This document shows positions 45,870 through 54,289 of a DNA stretch of 64,000 nt, piece by piece. Source of the DNA: Paenibacillus agricola (GTDB taxonomy: Bacteria > Bacillota > Bacilli > Paenibacillales > NBRC-103111); the NCBI RefSeq assembly GCF_011440305.1, contig NZ_JAAOIW010000022.1, positions 39,586 through 103,585 of the forward strand, in the 5' to 3' direction. The position numbers and the translations under genes were made by a program. Within the stretch, counting starts at the first letter, position 1; each line of letters begins with the position of its first letter. A model generated the notes under the pieces. It had not been told where the DNA came from and ran no database searches. It worked only from the letters and a program-made list of their open reading frames with translations.

Positions 45870-47125
45870 AGGATAAAGTCATCTGCTTAATAGACTGCGA
45901 GGCTTTTTATGCCTCCGTAGAGAAGGCATCCCACCCAGAGTATACGGGTAAACCTCTTGCAGTTGCTGGCGACCCATCTCGCCGTTCAGGAGTTATATTA
46001 AGTGCTTGCCCTATTGCAAAGGGATATGGAGTAGCAACTGCTGAACGGCTGGGAGAGGCTCTAAGCAAGTGTCCTGATCTGATCATAGTAAAACCGCGTA
46101 TGCAAATGTATATTGATGTTTCTCTTAGAATTACAGAAATTTATGAATCATTTACAGATCTTGTCGAAATATTTAGCATCGATGAGTCGTTTTTGGATGT
46201 GACCGATTCGGTAGGGATGTTTGGTTCGCCTGAAGAAATGGCAAAGCAGATCCAAATTCAAGTCATGCTTGCGACAGGGGTTAAGGTACGGTTTGGAGTT
46301 TCAAGTACAAAGATGATTGCAAAATTAGCCTGTGATCACTTCGGAAAGAAGAATGCTGAAGGTATATATATAATGAATAAAGAAACTATTGCCGACGATT
46401 TATGGAAGCTCCCGATTGAAAAAATGTTCGGTGTTGCAGGGCGTATGACACAGCATTTCTTCCGATTAGGTGTCCATACCATAGAAGAGCTGGCGCAGAC
46501 CCCGCTGCCAAAGCTCAAAAGCATGCTTAGGACTAGATTTGGGAAAAATGCAGATATTCATGCGACTCTGCTTTGGCAAACAGCAAATGGCATTGATGAT
46601 TCTAAGGTAACGCCAAGCACCCACAGAGTGGCTCCAAAGTCTATCAGCCACATGATGACCCTTCCATTTGAATTTATTAGAGAAGATCAGATAGATACGA
46701 TTTTACTCGAATTGACTGAGGAAATATGCAGGGATGCGCGGCGTAAAGGCTATATGGGATCGACTATAACGGTTGGCTGCATGTGCAGCCCCTACGATGC
46801 CCCCACAGGATTCTCTAGGCAAATGACTATGCCTGATCCAACTAACATTACTAACACGGTGTACGAGGCAGCCAGAAAGCTGTTCTACCAATTTTGGGAT
46901 GGAATGCCTGTACGCAGAGCTGGCGTGACTATCAGCGGACTAATTGAAGATACTGATTACCAGCTCACTATGTTCGAAGACCAAGAGAGGCAAAGAGCGC
47001 TAGAAAAAGCTACAGATTCGATTAAAGACAGATTTGGCAGCGCCGCAATCGCTAGGGCTTCATCATTTGGTGCAGCAGGCAAGGCGAAACATAGGGCGCT
47101 TATTATAGGAGGTCATTACAAATGA
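45866..47125 (+). CDS. Y-family DNA polymerase, UvrX/DinB-like
   Basis: A 419-residue translesion polymerase. Catalytic carboxylates are in LIDCEAFYASVE (motif I) and IFSIDESFLDVT (motif III), with the steric-gate region FYASVE and the Gly-rich VRFGVSSTKMIAKLACD. A little-finger domain occupies roughly residues 230-350. It copies past damaged bases with low fidelity. ATG at 45866 overlaps the previous stop; the stop overlaps the next start (ATGA). Neighbours (WYL-like, YolD-like, LexA-like) match plasmid and prophage SOS cassettes such as uvrX-yolD. Confidence 0.92.
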   Translation: MKDKVICLIDCEAFYASVEKASHPEYTGKPLAVAGDPSRRSGVILSACPIAKGYGVATAERLGEALSKCPDLIIVKPRMQMYIDVSLRITEIYESFTDLVEIFSIDESFLDVTDSVGMFGSPEEMAKQIQIQVMLATGVKVRFGVSSTKMIAKLACDHFGKKNAEGIYIMNKETIADDLWKLPIEKMFGVAGRMTQHFFRLGVHTIEELAQTPLPKLKSMLRTRFGKNADIHATLLWQTANGIDDSKVTPSTHRVAPKSISHMMTLPFEFIREDQIDTILLELTEEICRDARRKGYMGSTITVGCMCSPYDAPTGFSRQMTMPDPTNITNTVYEAARKLFYQFWDGMPVRRAGVTISGLIEDTDYQLTMFEDQERQRALEKATDSIKDRFGSAAIARASSFGAAGKAKHRALIIGGHYK

Positions 47126-47607
47126 GTAAAAAGCTTGAAGGTAATGGTCGCTGGGAGTCTTCCAGGATGATACTGCCGCAACACAAAGAAGCACTGATCA
47201 ATCGACAAAATCCAGAGACAGTGAACAAGCAGGTACAAAAACCAACTGCTGAGGAGCATGAAATGATTCTTAAATCTATTTTGCTCCCGATGTTACTTAC
47301 TATGGTGGAGAAAAATGGGAAAGAGTTTGAGGTATCCACCAACATGCTCAGGCGTTACTATATATCAGCAACTCAAATCCTTATGCACCGGATCCATACT
47401 GAAATGGTCAAAAATAAAAACGAGCTGAAGGCAAGGAAAATCAAGGTTTATGAAGATATACGTCCTGATGATGACCTGAACTATAAATATCTTTGCCGCG
47501 GCTACGAGTATCCGTTTGCAATCATGCGCGATGTGGTGAAGTCTCGGCTCAGTGTTATGCTTGGCGAGTATGTTAAAAGCATGCTGAATATTATTAAAGA
47601 CGTTTAG
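47122..47607 (+). CDS. YolD-like protein
   Basis: A 161-residue protein opening with the YolD signature KKLEGNGRWESSRMILPQHKEAL. The rest is an extended helical region (EEHEMILKSILLPMLLTMVEK and IHTEMVKNKNELKARKIKVYEDIR) longer than in classical YolD proteins. YolD-like proteins are partner subunits of Y-family polymerases, thought to act like UmuD. It starts inside the polymerase stop (ATGA) and is followed at once by a terminator. Confidence 0.75.
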   Translation: MSKKLEGNGRWESSRMILPQHKEALINRQNPETVNKQVQKPTAEEHEMILKSILLPMLLTMVEKNGKEFEVSTNMLRRYYISATQILMHRIHTEMVKNKNELKARKIKVYEDIRPDDDLNYKYLCRGYEYPFAIMRDVVKSRLSVMLGEYVKSMLNIIKDV

Positions 47608-47608
47608 A

Positions 47609-47645
47609 GCCCTAGGGATGAGTTTATCCTTAGGGCTTCTTTTTC
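47609..47645 (+). terminator. Terminator of the polymerase cassette
   Basis: GCCCTAGGGAT pairs with ATCCTTAGGGC (one mismatch) and is followed by TTCTTTTT, three bases after the YolD stop. Confidence 0.85.
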
Positions 47646-47700
47646 ACTGCTATTTATTCTGAAGGACTCCTCAGTTCACAAAAACGATCATTGCTGGTTT

Positions 47701-47835
47701 TTATCGGTCGCGTCTTTTTTGGATATGTTCGTAGTATCTTCCTTCTTTCTCAAATAAGCACATGGTTCGGTTCATATCTTCGTGTTGAGCATATCGATTA
47801 ATGATCGTCTCCTTTATGCCATGTATGTTAAGCAC
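47701..47835 (-). CDS. Possible small protein, 44 residues
   Basis: A GTG-started frame (LNIHGIKETIINRYAQHEDM, then FEKEGRYYEHIQKRRDR) with protein-like composition. No ribosome site is apparent and a hairpin overlaps its start, so it may be a remnant. Family not recognised. Confidence 0.3.
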   Translation of the reverse strand: MLNIHGIKETIINRYAQHEDMNRTMCLFEKEGRYYEHIQKRRDR

Positions 47836-47836
47836 A

Positions 47837-47869
47837 AACAGAATCCGCTAAAGGGGATCCTGTTTTTTT
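47837..47869 (+). terminator. Terminator-like hairpin
   Basis: AACAGAATCC pairs with GGATCCTGTT (one mismatch), followed by six T on the plus strand. Confidence 0.6.
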
Positions 47870-47897
47870 ATTTATTGATTTGATATCATTTTTTTCA

Positions 47898-48167
47898 TTA
47901 AAGGGAATTTATGTGATCTTCCGCTTCTTGTGGAGTAAATCCATATATTTTCTGAGCCATTTTAATTGCTCTCTTTCTTTCTCCTTGAGCTAGAAGTTTT
48001 TGAAGCTCGATATCTATTGGATTTTTTAATTCCATCCCTTTAACTATAATACGCAACATATCAATGGTAAATTTTTGTCGTATAAATACGATCCTAAAAA
48101 ATACTGACATAGCAAAGATGATGATAATAGTCCACATCATCATAAACAGATCACTCATAGCACTCAT
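47898..48167 (-). CDS. Small membrane protein with an L7/L12-like C-terminal segment
   Basis: 89 residues: one N-terminal membrane helix (about 8-30, MMMWTIIIIFAMSVFF), a basic linker, and a C-terminal helical part (ERKRAIKMAQKIYGFTPQEAEDHINSL) resembling the ribosomal L7/L12 C-terminal fold seen in many small Firmicute membrane proteins. AGGTGGTGATT precedes the ATG, so expression is likely. Function unknown; it could be an immunity-type protein for the secreted protein encoded divergently next to it, but this is only positional. Confidence 0.7.
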   Translation of the reverse strand: MSAMSDLFMMMWTIIIIFAMSVFFRIVFIRQKFTIDMLRIIVKGMELKNPIDIELQKLLAQGERKRAIKMAQKIYGFTPQEAEDHINSL

Positions 48168-48325
48168 TTAATCACCACCTGTATAAACATATTTACCTAG
48201 ATAATATCATATTTCCAAATATATTAAAATATAGGAAGATTATCCCATACCTATATACAATATATTTAATATATGTAATTATTTACAGTGTAATATAAAA
48301 ATAGAAATATATGGAGGTTAAACGA

Positions 48326-49051
48326 ATGAAGAAAAGTAAAAATATCATATCTACTACGTTATTGTCCTTAGTATTGGTATTAAGTATGCTAGCAGCACCC
48401 GTTGCATTTGCTGCTTCTGCACCAATTGACTCTCCACAATCAATAACAACTCAAGATGGAGTCAAGCTTACAACGTCAATTATCAAAGAAACTGCGGATG
48501 AACGAACTGTAAAAGTCGTACACGGAAATGATGTTTCTGTTGTGACATACAACAAAGTAACAAATGTATTTAGTGTCCAGGAGAATAATGCACCAATTGT
48601 TAGTTTCACTGGAAAATCGCCGCAAACAACGAATCCATCCATAACTCCGTTCGCTTTTGGAGATTTAATATCTTCAGGATATGAAAATTGGTGGGGTTCA
48701 AGTTATAAGGTATTCGATCAAAGTCCTTATTGGGAAAACTTATGGGATATCAGTGTAGCTGCCTCGCCAGTATACGCTGTTGATGAAACAAGTGCAAATT
48801 TCAGCAATTTAAATTATTTCAGAATAGCAGTCGATACAACTAAGTCTTCAGAAATTGCGGCAGTTGCAGCTCTAGGTAGCGCTGCAGCGGCTGTTATTGC
48901 AGGTGTAATAGCGGCCCCTACAACAGCAGGCGCATCCACAATTATTGGAATTGCACTTGCTGCAGGGGGCGGAGCAGCTGCAGGTACCTATTGCTGGAAT
49001 GCATTCTCGGCACATAATGATGCGAAATTTTATTTATCATATGTAATCTAA
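48326..49051 (+). CDS. Secreted geobacillin-26-like putative bacteriocin
   Basis: A 241-residue secreted protein. The signal peptide ends near AFA/AS (residue 29). A Thr-rich propeptide-like region (ADERTVKVVHGNDVSVVTYNK) follows, then an aromatic Trp/Tyr segment (NWWGSSYKVFDQSPYWENLW). The C-terminal part is Ala/Gly-rich and hydrophobic (ALGSAAAAVIAGVIAAP, LAAGGGAAAGTYCWNAFSAH) and ends AKFYLSYVI. The order matches geobacillin 26, a large heat-labile bacteriocin of Parageobacillus. The resemblance is from memory and moderate. GGAGG precedes the ATG at 48326 and a strong terminator follows, so it is a single-gene unit. Confidence 0.6.
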   Translation: MKKSKNIISTTLLSLVLVLSMLAAPVAFAASAPIDSPQSITTQDGVKLTTSIIKETADERTVKVVHGNDVSVVTYNKVTNVFSVQENNAPIVSFTGKSPQTTNPSITPFAFGDLISSGYENWWGSSYKVFDQSPYWENLWDISVAASPVYAVDETSANFSNLNYFRIAVDTTKSSEIAAVAALGSAAAAVIAGVIAAPTTAGASTIIGIALAAGGGAAAGTYCWNAFSAHNDAKFYLSYVI

Positions 49052-49132
49052 AATATAGTTAAAATAAAATTGATAGATTGATGAATTTAACACCCAAACT
49101 AACGAAATCTATTATATTTTGTTAACAAAAAA

Positions 49133-49163
49133 AAGCCTTAAGACATTTGTCTTAAGGCTTTTC
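49133..49163 (+). terminator. Strong terminator, probably bidirectional
   Basis: AAGCCTTAAGAC and GTCTTAAGGCTT form a perfect 12-bp stem with an ATTT loop, followed by TTC. A-rich sequence on the left gives a T-run on the other strand too. Confidence 0.85.
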
Positions 49164-49201
49164 TTAGTTAGGCACGGGGAACTTTACCCTATGAAGTTGA
49201 A

Positions 49202-49933
49202 CTATGATTTATAGAACGCGTAGTGATCGATTTCAACCAATCTGTTATTAGGCTCCCCTATGCTAATAAACGCAATCTTGCCATCAATTTGTTTATTGGT
49301 GGTAATGGCGCTTGCAATAATAAGACTAGTCTTAAAGTCTCCCAGGTAATTAGAATGATGTTTCGTGGTTTCTTTAACGGTTTCCAAATCCACTGGATCC
49401 CAAGTTAGATTTTTAAATTTATTCATCAATAGATATAAATGCGCTTGCTCGTGTTCACTCTTACCTAATGGAAGAATATCACTCAGAGATATGACTGAAG
49501 CGATGGCTTCAACAGATCCTTTTTCGACAAGGCTCAACATTTTTGATGCTATAAATACGTGCTCTTCAATATTTTTATTTAATATGGCTGTGAATACGCT
49601 AGTATCCAGGAATAGCTTGCTATACCGTTTGAGCATGTTTTCCATAATGAACCAGCTGACTTGAAGGTAGTTATCTTTATATGTATCTTGAGCATATGCG
49701 ATGACTTCATCCAGATTACTAAAAGGGTATATAGGTAAATTTTCTTCTGATGAGCTATATATATACCATTGCCCTTTTAATTCGCTTAGCATAAACTCAG
49801 GCTTTTCATACATGATATCATTTGATTCGATAGTGAATATTTTATTGATTTTACTGCCATTGAGTGTTGCTATAAAATCTTTTTTTAGTTCCTCTGTCTC
49901 AAAGACCATAGAGGTTACATTTAGTTGCTTCAT
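49202..49933 (-). CDS. PIN-like domain protein with novel N-terminal region
   Basis: A 243-residue protein. Residues about 107-240 look like a PIN nuclease fold: LFLDTSVFTAILN (first Asp), a mid helix with VEAIASVISLSDILPLG, and DFKTSLIIASAITT (late Asp). Residues 1-100 do not match a known domain. PIN domains are metal-dependent RNases, often toxins. There is no antitoxin-like neighbour, and the gene converges on the geobacillin-like gene. Catalytic residues are only partly assigned, so activity is uncertain. Confidence 0.6.
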   Translation of the reverse strand: MKQLNVTSMVFETEELKKDFIATLNGSKINKIFTIESNDIMYEKPEFMLSELKGQWYIYSSSEENLPIYPFSNLDEVIAYAQDTYKDNYLQVSWFIMENMLKRYSKLFLDTSVFTAILNKNIEEHVFIASKMLSLVEKGSVEAIASVISLSDILPLGKSEHEQAHLYLLMNKFKNLTWDPVDLETVKETTKHHSNYLGDFKTSLIIASAITTNKQIDGKIAFISIGEPNNRLVEIDHYAFYKS

Positions 49934-50305
49934 GCTGCATGTCTTCCCATATATTTGTTTTTAGAAAGATCATTGTATAACCAACATTCATGAGTATCGA
50001 ACGATGCTCGGACTACTGAGGGTTCAGCCCCAGCATTGCAGATATATACTATTCGCGAATTTGCTTGTTTTGTATCTATATACGAATATCTCCATTAACG
50101 ATCCGGTTCCATCGCCTTTTCGCTCAAAGATTCGTTAGCTTATTTAAAATACCGATAGATAGTGTGCCGCGGCGTATATCAATCGCCTGTAGAGCTACTA
50201 GGTACTGTTCATCATCGAACCGTTCTAGAGCCTTTCCTATATTCACAGAGGTTCGATCCATGAGGCTTTCAGCCAGGAAAGCAAGATGGATTGTGGATCC
50301 AGACA

Positions 50306-51790
50306 GAGTCTGTCAAGAATTTTGTGTAACCTCTCAAAATCAAATCTAGCAACTGCGGTGCCGGGCTTGACACGGAGCCTCCGGCAGGCCTGATGAACGT
50401 ACGGTGCTGCGAATCAGCTAAACGCTTCTCCGCACGGGGCAGATAGCCTATCAGGCCTGCCCCTCCATATAAAGCTGCTTTAGCGGACTTGGACGCGTTC
50501 CGGGAAATGAACGGTGAGCTGTAGCAGGATCTGCCCCCAGTTCTGGACCCGCCCCGTCCATTTCCGTAACACATCCACCGTGGCGAGATACAGCATTTTC
50601 AACAGGGATTCATCCGTCGGGAAGATACTTTTGCCTTTGGTCACTTTGCGTAATTGGCGGTGGTAGCTTTCAATCATGTTGGTCGTGTAGATTAATTTCC
50701 GCAGCTCAGGCGGGTATTTAAAAAATGTAGCGAGCTCATCCCAATTTTGGTGCCAGGAACGAACCATCAACGGGTATTTCTCTCCCCACACTTCTTCAAA
50801 GCGCTCCAGCTCCAATAAAGCGCCCGCCTCGGTCGCTGCCTTGTAAATCGGCTTGAGATCCGCCGTGACCTTTTTCAAGTCCTTGTACGAGACATAGCGG
50901 ACGGAATTGCGGATTTGGTGGATGATGCACTTCTGGATTTCCGTTTGCGGATAACAAGCAGCAATTGCTTGGCTGAAACCCGTGAGATTGTCTACACAGG
51001 TAATCAAGATATCTTGCACGCCGCGGTTTTTTAATTCTGTCAAGACGCTTAACCAGAACTTGGAAGACTCGTTCTCACCAATCCAGATACCTAACACATC
51101 TTTGTTGCCATCGAGGTCAATCCCGATCACCATATACGCCGCTTTATTGACAATATGCCCGTCCTGCTTCACTTTAAAGTGGATCGCATCCAGAAAGACG
51201 ACGGCATACACATTTTGTAACGGGCGGTTTTGCCATTCTTTAATCACGGGCACGATTTTGTTGGTTACATTGGAAATGAGTGTAGGCGAGACTTCAATCC
51301 CATACAGCTGTTCCAAATGATCCTGGATGTCCCGAGTACTTACACCCTTGGCATATAACGCAATGATTTGCTCTTCAATGCCCGTCACATTCGTTTGGTT
51401 TTTCTTCACCACCACGGGCTGGAAAGCACCCAGACGGTCCCGTGGCACCTGGATCTCGACATCACCATACTCGCTGGCCACCGTCTTTTTCGTAAACCCA
51501 TTCCGGCTATTTTTGGTTGTTTTCGTTTTGGCATCATAACGGTCATAGCCTAATTCCGTATCTAATTCCGCTTCTAAAGTAGCCTGCAGCACATCCTTAA
51601 ATAATTCTTTCAGCGTAGCCTGGATGTCCTCGGTAGACTGGAAATTGTGCTCTTTTACAAATTGGCGCAGCTGTTGTTTGTTCAATAATCCATTCGTGAT
51701 CATGTGTAACTCCTCCTCATTCAACTCTTACATGTAGCTTGCCCATGTTTCGTTGACTTTAGTAGGTTACACAATTTATTGTACAGAACC
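50306..51790 (-). mobile_element. Complete IS256-family insertion sequence
   Basis: 1,485 bp flanked by an exact 8-bp target duplication TCCAGACA (50298-50305 and 51791-51798). Imperfect terminal inverted repeats of about 27 bp share TCTGT at the tip and TTGTGTAACCT inward. One intact transposase gene is inside. Duplication length and ends fit IS256. Confidence 0.9.
50480..51703 (-). CDS. IS256-family (mutator-type) transposase
   Basis: A 407-residue intact transposase. DDE residues are in FLDAIHFKVK, CVDNLTGF and TTNMIESYHRQLR; the family pattern CYPQTEIQKCIIHQIRNS is present. The start is the ATG at 51703 with AGGAGGAG upstream. Intact ends and duplication suggest a recent insertion. Confidence 0.93.
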   Translation of the reverse strand: MITNGLLNKQQLRQFVKEHNFQSTEDIQATLKELFKDVLQATLEAELDTELGYDRYDAKTKTTKNSRNGFTKKTVASEYGDVEIQVPRDRLGAFQPVVVKKNQTNVTGIEEQIIALYAKGVSTRDIQDHLEQLYGIEVSPTLISNVTNKIVPVIKEWQNRPLQNVYAVVFLDAIHFKVKQDGHIVNKAAYMVIGIDLDGNKDVLGIWIGENESSKFWLSVLTELKNRGVQDILITCVDNLTGFSQAIAACYPQTEIQKCIIHQIRNSVRYVSYKDLKKVTADLKPIYKAATEAGALLELERFEEVWGEKYPLMVRSWHQNWDELATFFKYPPELRKLIYTTNMIESYHRQLRKVTKGKSIFPTDESLLKMLYLATVDVLRKWTGRVQNWGQILLQLTVHFPERVQVR

Positions 51791-52029
51791 TCCAGACAAG
51801 CTGGGAAAGTCGAATGCATGTTGCCCTTCGAATTTTCTTGTAATTTGAAATGCCGACCATTCAATATTCTGATAAATATCTGGATATGCCAGTACATACG
51901 CAACTGCTAAATACTCATACCTACTCGGATTAATATTTAAGGCTCTTTGAATTGCGGCATAATTCTCAAGATGTACATCATTTGTAAAATACATATTTGA
52001 AACCTCCATTTTATTATTCGCAATCCTCT

Positions 52030-52277
52030 CTATCCTTTAAGTTGAAATATTACAAATTTATAATTTCCTTCTCCGAATTTCTTTATTGTGAATTGTTGTT
52101 CTATTGTTGGATTTGCATCGAGCCAAGGCTTTATTTTTGAATAGGTAGATCCTTCCGGATACCTCAATATTTTTTTTAACTCCGCCGCAAAGTATTGGAT
52201 AAAAAAAATGAGAAATTAAATTCAAAAATACCAACTTGTAACTCTTGCCTTTCACTTTCTATATTAACGATTGGATT
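52030..52277 (-). pseudogene. Remnant of an unidentified gene next to IS3
   Basis: Minus strand, across a frameshift at a run of eight T: NIESERQELQVGIFEFN, then FAAELKKILRYPEGSTYSKI and KFGEGNYKFVIFQLKG, stop. It is cut off on the upstream side by the IS3 element. It lies 36 bases before the DUF6075-like gene, so both may once have formed an operon. Not recognised. Confidence 0.4.
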
Positions 52278-52289
52278 GTCAACAGTAAA

Positions 52290-53084
52290 TCAGACAACTT
52301 TTTTAAGGGCTTCTTGTCGATACTGAACAGGCGTCATATAGTCTAAAGTTCCATGGATGCGATGCTTGTTGAACCAGTTGACGTAATCGTATAATTCCAG
52401 CTCTAGATGACGAAGGCTCTGAAAGTTCATCTGGTTCACAAACTCTGTTTTCATGATCTTGTAAGTGGCTTCAGCCACAGCGTTGTCGTACGGACAGCCT
52501 TTCATACTTAGCGATCGACCGATTTCAAAAGTCTCCAAGAGCTCATCCATCTTTTGATTTTTGAACTCGCTGCCACGGTCGGTATGAAACCATTGAATCT
52601 GGCGTAGATCACTCTTAACGGTCGCGAAGGCATGGGTAATCAGAGCAGCGTCCTTGTTCGGTCCTGCACTATGGCCAATGATTTCTCGATTAAACAGATC
52701 TACCAGCACACAAATGTAATGCCATCGGTTCTGGACTTTCACATACGTCAAATCACTGAAGACGAAGCGTTTAGCTTCCGTTTGCTCAAACTCCCGTTTC
52801 AGAACATTCGCCGTTGTCGCTTCGTTACACGCCGTTTTATGGGGCTTATACTGTGCCACCGTGTAAGTGGAAACAAGCCCTTGCTCTTTCATGATGCGGC
52901 CAATGCGGCGTCTGGAGACGATGAACCCGCGCTCGTGAAGCTTCACTTTGATCTTGCGTGTGCCGTAGGCTTTTCGGTTCTTGAGAAAGATGTCTACAAT
53001 AGCTTCAGTGATATCATCTTCAGTGGCTCGTTCTTGGGCGTCGTAATAAAATGTACTTCTTGCGATTTGCAGGACGTCGCACAT
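52290..53084 (-). CDS. IS3-family OrfB (integrase-type transposase)
   Basis: 264 residues with the HTH_21 region (AYGTRKIKVKLHERGF) and a complete DDE core: FVFSDLTYVK, WFHTDRGSEF, and DNAVAEATYKIMKTE. The frame extends upstream of this ATG and lies at -1 relative to OrfA, so the active enzyme is probably an OrfAB frameshift fusion made near 53130. Apparently intact. Confidence 0.9.
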   Translation of the reverse strand: MCDVLQIARSTFYYDAQERATEDDITEAIVDIFLKNRKAYGTRKIKVKLHERGFIVSRRRIGRIMKEQGLVSTYTVAQYKPHKTACNEATTANVLKREFEQTEAKRFVFSDLTYVKVQNRWHYICVLVDLFNREIIGHSAGPNKDAALITHAFATVKSDLRQIQWFHTDRGSEFKNQKMDELLETFEIGRSLSMKGCPYDNAVAEATYKIMKTEFVNQMNFQSLRHLELELYDYVNWFNKHRIHGTLDYMTPVQYRQEALKKVV

Positions 53085-53125
53085 TGCTGATACCGAGTAT
53101 TTATCACGGTTGTTCTGGATGATAG

Positions 53126-53410
53126 CTACTTTCGTCCCATGATCAGCGCGGCTTGCTTTAAAATATCCACCTCCATTTTCAAACGCTGGTTCTCTTTTCG
53201 TAAAGCAATCAATTCCTCTTCTTCTGATGAGCGATTATCCTTCTCCTTAAAGGAGCCCGTTGTCTGAGCTTGGTTGATCCAGCGGTCTAAAGCAGAAGCT
53301 GTGAGGTCATATTCCTCCACAAGGGCTGCTCTGGATTTCCCATTTTCATAGAGCTGCACCTTTTGCTTTTTGAATTCGGTTGTAAACGTGCGTCGTTGTT
53401 TTTCAGGCAT
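53126..53410 (-). CDS. IS3-family OrfA
   Basis: 94 residues: an HTH (ALVEEYDLTASALDRWINQA) and a leucine-zipper-like coiled coil (EEELIALRKENQRLKMEVDIL). It ends at the presumed -1 frameshift region before OrfB. Confidence 0.88.
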   Translation of the reverse strand: MPEKQRRTFTTEFKKQKVQLYENGKSRAALVEEYDLTASALDRWINQAQTTGSFKEKDNRSSEEEELIALRKENQRLKMEVDILKQAALIMGRK

Positions 53411-53550
53411 TGTAGAGATCCGCTCCTTAGCATGATAAGTTTATTCTACAAGCCCTTATTTTTTCTGTCCAACTTAGTGTAGCCGATTCACGATATCATG
53501 AAATAGTTTTGCAATTTCCACAGGACAAACTTTGCGATTGATTAAACACA

Positions 53551-53588
53551 AAAAGCTCCAGGGCTCATAAGCTGACTGGAGCTTTTTT
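53551..53588. terminator. Bidirectional terminator
   Basis: AAAAGCTCCAG and CTGGAGCTTTT form an 11-bp stem, with T-runs on both strands. It separates the IS3 from the block of small genes to the right. Confidence 0.75.
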
Positions 53589-53621
53589 ATTTATTTTTCT
53601 GCATACTAAAATCATAGAAAT

Positions 53622-53732
53622 TCATTTGTGCGGTTTTGGCTTTTCACGAACCATTATTTCTTTTTGATTTTTTTTGGCAAGTTTACAAAATTCAATTGCC
53701 AGATCCTTGAGACTTTTTTGCTTCGTATTCAT
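53622..53732 (-). CDS. Tiny basic protein, 36 residues
   Basis: MNTKQKSLKDLAIEFCKLAK followed by a Lys-rich tail ending REKPKPHK. AGGAGTGG lies 7 bases before the ATG and the gene ends 40 bases before a terminator, so it is probably expressed. Family not recognised; a role as a small regulator is possible but unsupported. Confidence 0.5.
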   Translation of the reverse strand: MNTKQKSLKDLAIEFCKLAKKNQKEIMVREKPKPHK

Positions 53733-53880
53733 TATCAACCACTCCTAATAGATTATTATTGAAAAAGTGTATATATCCTCTCCCCCACTCATAACTTGTA
53801 CTAAGGAGTGGTCAAGTGGTCAAGTGGCCCTGAGATAAACTCATAAATGAGCTAATAAATTATAATAGGGGGGAAGATGG

Positions 53881-54288
53881 GTGTTCATAAACCAAATTAT
53901 AGAAGAAGCAAGAAATCAAAATGCTCATAAAAAGTTGAAGGAGCCATTAAAGAAAGAGAGAAAGACTCGTTCGGATAAACTTCATGACATCCGATTTCCG
54001 GTAACTCCAGATGAACGAATGAGGTTAAGGCGCATTGGAAAGCACTTGAAATTGACCGAGACTGCTTGCTGCACACATCTATTAGTGTTAGCCTTGCAGC
54101 TGCAAGAGCCGAGAATACCCAGTTACCCATATGAAGACACAAGAAGGTATATGCATGTTAAACCTGCTGAAGAGTGGTATAAGGTCATTGCAGAATTAGC
54201 AATCCACTATGATATTTCAGAGCGTCAAATGGTCTACCGCTTGATCCACTATTCATTAGAATGCTTTTTTAAGGAGGGAAGTATTTAA
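53881..54288 (+). CDS. Basic hypothetical protein with putative DNA-binding helices
   Basis: 135 residues, start GTG at 53881 with GGGGGGAAG upstream. A lysine-rich N-terminus (KKLKEPLKKERKTRSDK) precedes FPVTPDERMRLRRIGKHLKLT, which looks like a ribbon-helix-helix or short HTH, and a C-terminal helical part (ISERQMVYRLIHYSLECFF). Together with the next gene, one base apart, it forms a plus-strand pair in a minus-strand-dominated block. It may be a replication or copy-control protein, but this is inferred from position and composition only. Confidence 0.55.
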   Translation: MFINQIIEEARNQNAHKKLKEPLKKERKTRSDKLHDIRFPVTPDERMRLRRIGKHLKLTETACCTHLLVLALQLQEPRIPSYPYEDTRRYMHVKPAEEWYKVIAELAIHYDISERQMVYRLIHYSLECFFKEGSI

Positions 54289-54289
54289 T

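Larger units (their letters stand above)
50124..51994 (-). pseudogene. DUF6075-like gene split by IS256
   Basis: Removing the IS256 (50306-51790) and one 8-bp target repeat restores one continuous 125-codon frame. It runs MYFTNDVHLENYAAIQRALN ... DFPSLSG, then STIHLAFLAESLMDR ... GILNKLTNL, stop. GGAGG lies 8 bases before the ATG at 51994. The sequence resembles the DUF6075 family (YLAVAYVLAYPDIYQN, AFLAESLMD...ALERFDDEQY), small proteins of plasmids and phages with unknown function. The gene is inactivated by the insertion. Confidence 0.75.
52279..53487 (-). mobile_element. IS3-family insertion sequence
   Basis: OrfA and OrfB lie between ends that share GACA and AAGGG blocks (left AATCAGACAACTTTTTTAAGGG region, right GTTGGACAGAAAAAATAAGGG region). 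Exact tips and a target duplication were not resolved. Confidence 0.75.
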
